A stretch of 64,000 nt of DNA, taken from the NCBI GenBank assembly GCA_017745175.1, contig JAGHZY010000001.1, positions 65,556-129,555 of the forward strand. The letters run 5' to 3'. The DNA comes from Sphingopyxis sp. (GTDB taxonomy: Bacteria > Pseudomonadota > Alphaproteobacteria > Sphingomonadales > Sphingomonadaceae). This document shows, piece by piece, positions 63,292 to 64,000 of this stretch. The notes below the pieces were generated by a model that saw only the letters and a program-made list of their open reading frames with translations, did not search any database and had not been told where the DNA came from. Positions within the stretch are counted from its first letter, which is position 1; each line of letters opens with the position of its first letter. A program made the position numbers and the translations under genes.

Positions 63292-64000
63292 CGCACTGCC
63301 TCGCGCACATCGGGAAAAGCCGGCACCGGCGATATGCTGTCGCGACGCGTCACGAGGGACAGCCTCGGCGCGACCGGCGGCGCCGGGTCGTTCCGCCGCC
63401 GATATGCGACCAGATCCTCGATCGTACCGATCTTCAGACCATGGCGGCGCGCGAAGACGATCAGATCGGGAAGCCGCGCCATCGTGCCATCGTCATTCAT
63501 GATCTCGCAGATCACGCCCGACGGATTCCGGCCTGCCAGCCGGGCGATATCGACCGCCGCTTCGGTGTGCCCCGCACGTTCGAGGACGCCGCCGTCGCGC
63601 GCGACGAGCGGAAACATATGCCCCGGGGTGATGAGATCGGCGGTGCCGCACAGCGGATCGATCGCCGTCGCGACCGTCCGGGCGCGATCGAAGGCCGAAA
63701 TGCCTGTCGTGACGCCTTCCCTCGCGTCGATCGAGACGGTGAAGGCGGTGCCGAACTCGCAGCGGTTCGTCGATGCCATCGGTTCGAGCCCGAGCTCGTC
63801 GGCCCGGGCCCGCGTGATCGCCAGACACACCAGCCCGCGGCCGAAACGGGCCATGAAATTGATGCGCGCCGATGTCGCGGCGTCGGCCGGCACGATGAGG
63901 TCGCCTTCATTCTCGCGATCTTCCGCATCGACGAGGATGAAAGGCTTTCCGCTGGCGGCGTCCTCGATAATCTCCTCGATCGGAGCGATCGCGCCGCGCT
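63288..64000 (-). CDS. ribB: 3,4-dihydroxy-2-butanone 4-phosphate synthase homologue (start outside window)
   Basis: The frame is open to the right edge, so only the 5' end is missing. [60 protein letters not shown] and [12 protein letters not shown] are RibB signatures. No GTP cyclohydrolase II domain follows, so it is a single-domain RibB. It sits in an operon with an SDR, FMN reductase and crotonases, which suggests a dedicated flavin supply rather than housekeeping riboflavin synthesis. Confidence 0.88.
   Translation of the reverse strand, partial: RGAIAPIEEIIEDAASGKPFILVDAEDRENEGDLIVPADAATSARINFMARFGRGLVCLAITRARADELGLEPMASTNRCEFGTAFTVSIDAREGVTTGISAFDRARTVATAIDPLCGTADLITPGHMFPLVARDGGVLERAGHTEAAVDIARLAGRNPSGVICEIMNDDGTMARLPDLIVFARRHGLKIGTIEDLVAYRRRNDPAPPVAPRLSLVTRRDSISPVPAFPDVREAVR

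Overview
The window is G+C-rich alphaproteobacterial DNA, most like a sphingomonad (Sphingopyxis or a close relative). The reasons are codon use, dense overlapping operons, sphingomonad-type inverted repeats between genes, secreted proteins typical of the group, and a Tat-exported PaoABC-type molybdenum hydroxylase. The genus is inferred; no rRNA gene is present. I found no insertion sequence, prophage or CRISPR array. One tRNA (Leu, anticodon UAG) is present.

Layout. 0-8 kb: a truncated serine hydrolase, trigger factor (tig) behind tRNA-Leu, and exported proteins of unknown role next to an amidohydrolase. 7.8-13.3 kb: gatC-gatA-gatB, with a low-GC foreign-looking ORF between gatA and gatB and a DUF4153 membrane protein upstream. 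13.4-18.2 kb: a DUF3089 hydrolase, ruvX, DUF1294, pyrB and a metal-site-deficient dihydroorotase homologue. 18.2-24.1 kb: a candidate structured RNA, a LuxR-type regulator, a ParA/RHH-like/SPOR-lipoprotein operon and a second SPOR protein. 24-34 kb: TonB-C-like protein, subclass B3-like metallo-beta-lactamase with Glu at the first metal ligand, AraC regulators, SDR, GNAT, ECF sigma with its YciI partner, perhydrolase-type hydrolase and a CPBP protease.

34.7-50.9 kb is the most interesting part. Five transcription-unit starts carry versions of one AT-rich palindrome (best form ACTTAGTATACTAAGT). They serve two acyl-CoA synthetases, a MetE-like zinc methyltransferase homologue, two alpha/beta hydrolases (one without its nucleophile), an APH-type kinase, an enolase paralogue with altered catalytic residues, a D-2-hydroxyacid dehydrogenase, an FMN reductase, two MarR regulators, LeuC and LeuD encoded tail-to-tail on opposite strands, an acyl-CoA dehydrogenase, and an APH kinase with an extra C-terminal domain. 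I read this as one MarR-controlled catabolic regulon that activates organic acids to CoA esters and uses phosphorylated hydroxy-acid intermediates. The kinase/dehydrogenase pair resembles the levulinate (Lva) and ACAD10/11 logic. The substrate is unknown.

51-64 kb: an MHYT-GGDEF-EAL protein, XdhC and MocA-like maturation factors beside paoABC, an AraC regulator, a decayed sugar-kinase remnant, and a catabolic operon (two crotonases, FMN reductase, SDR, and a ribB homologue cut by the window end).
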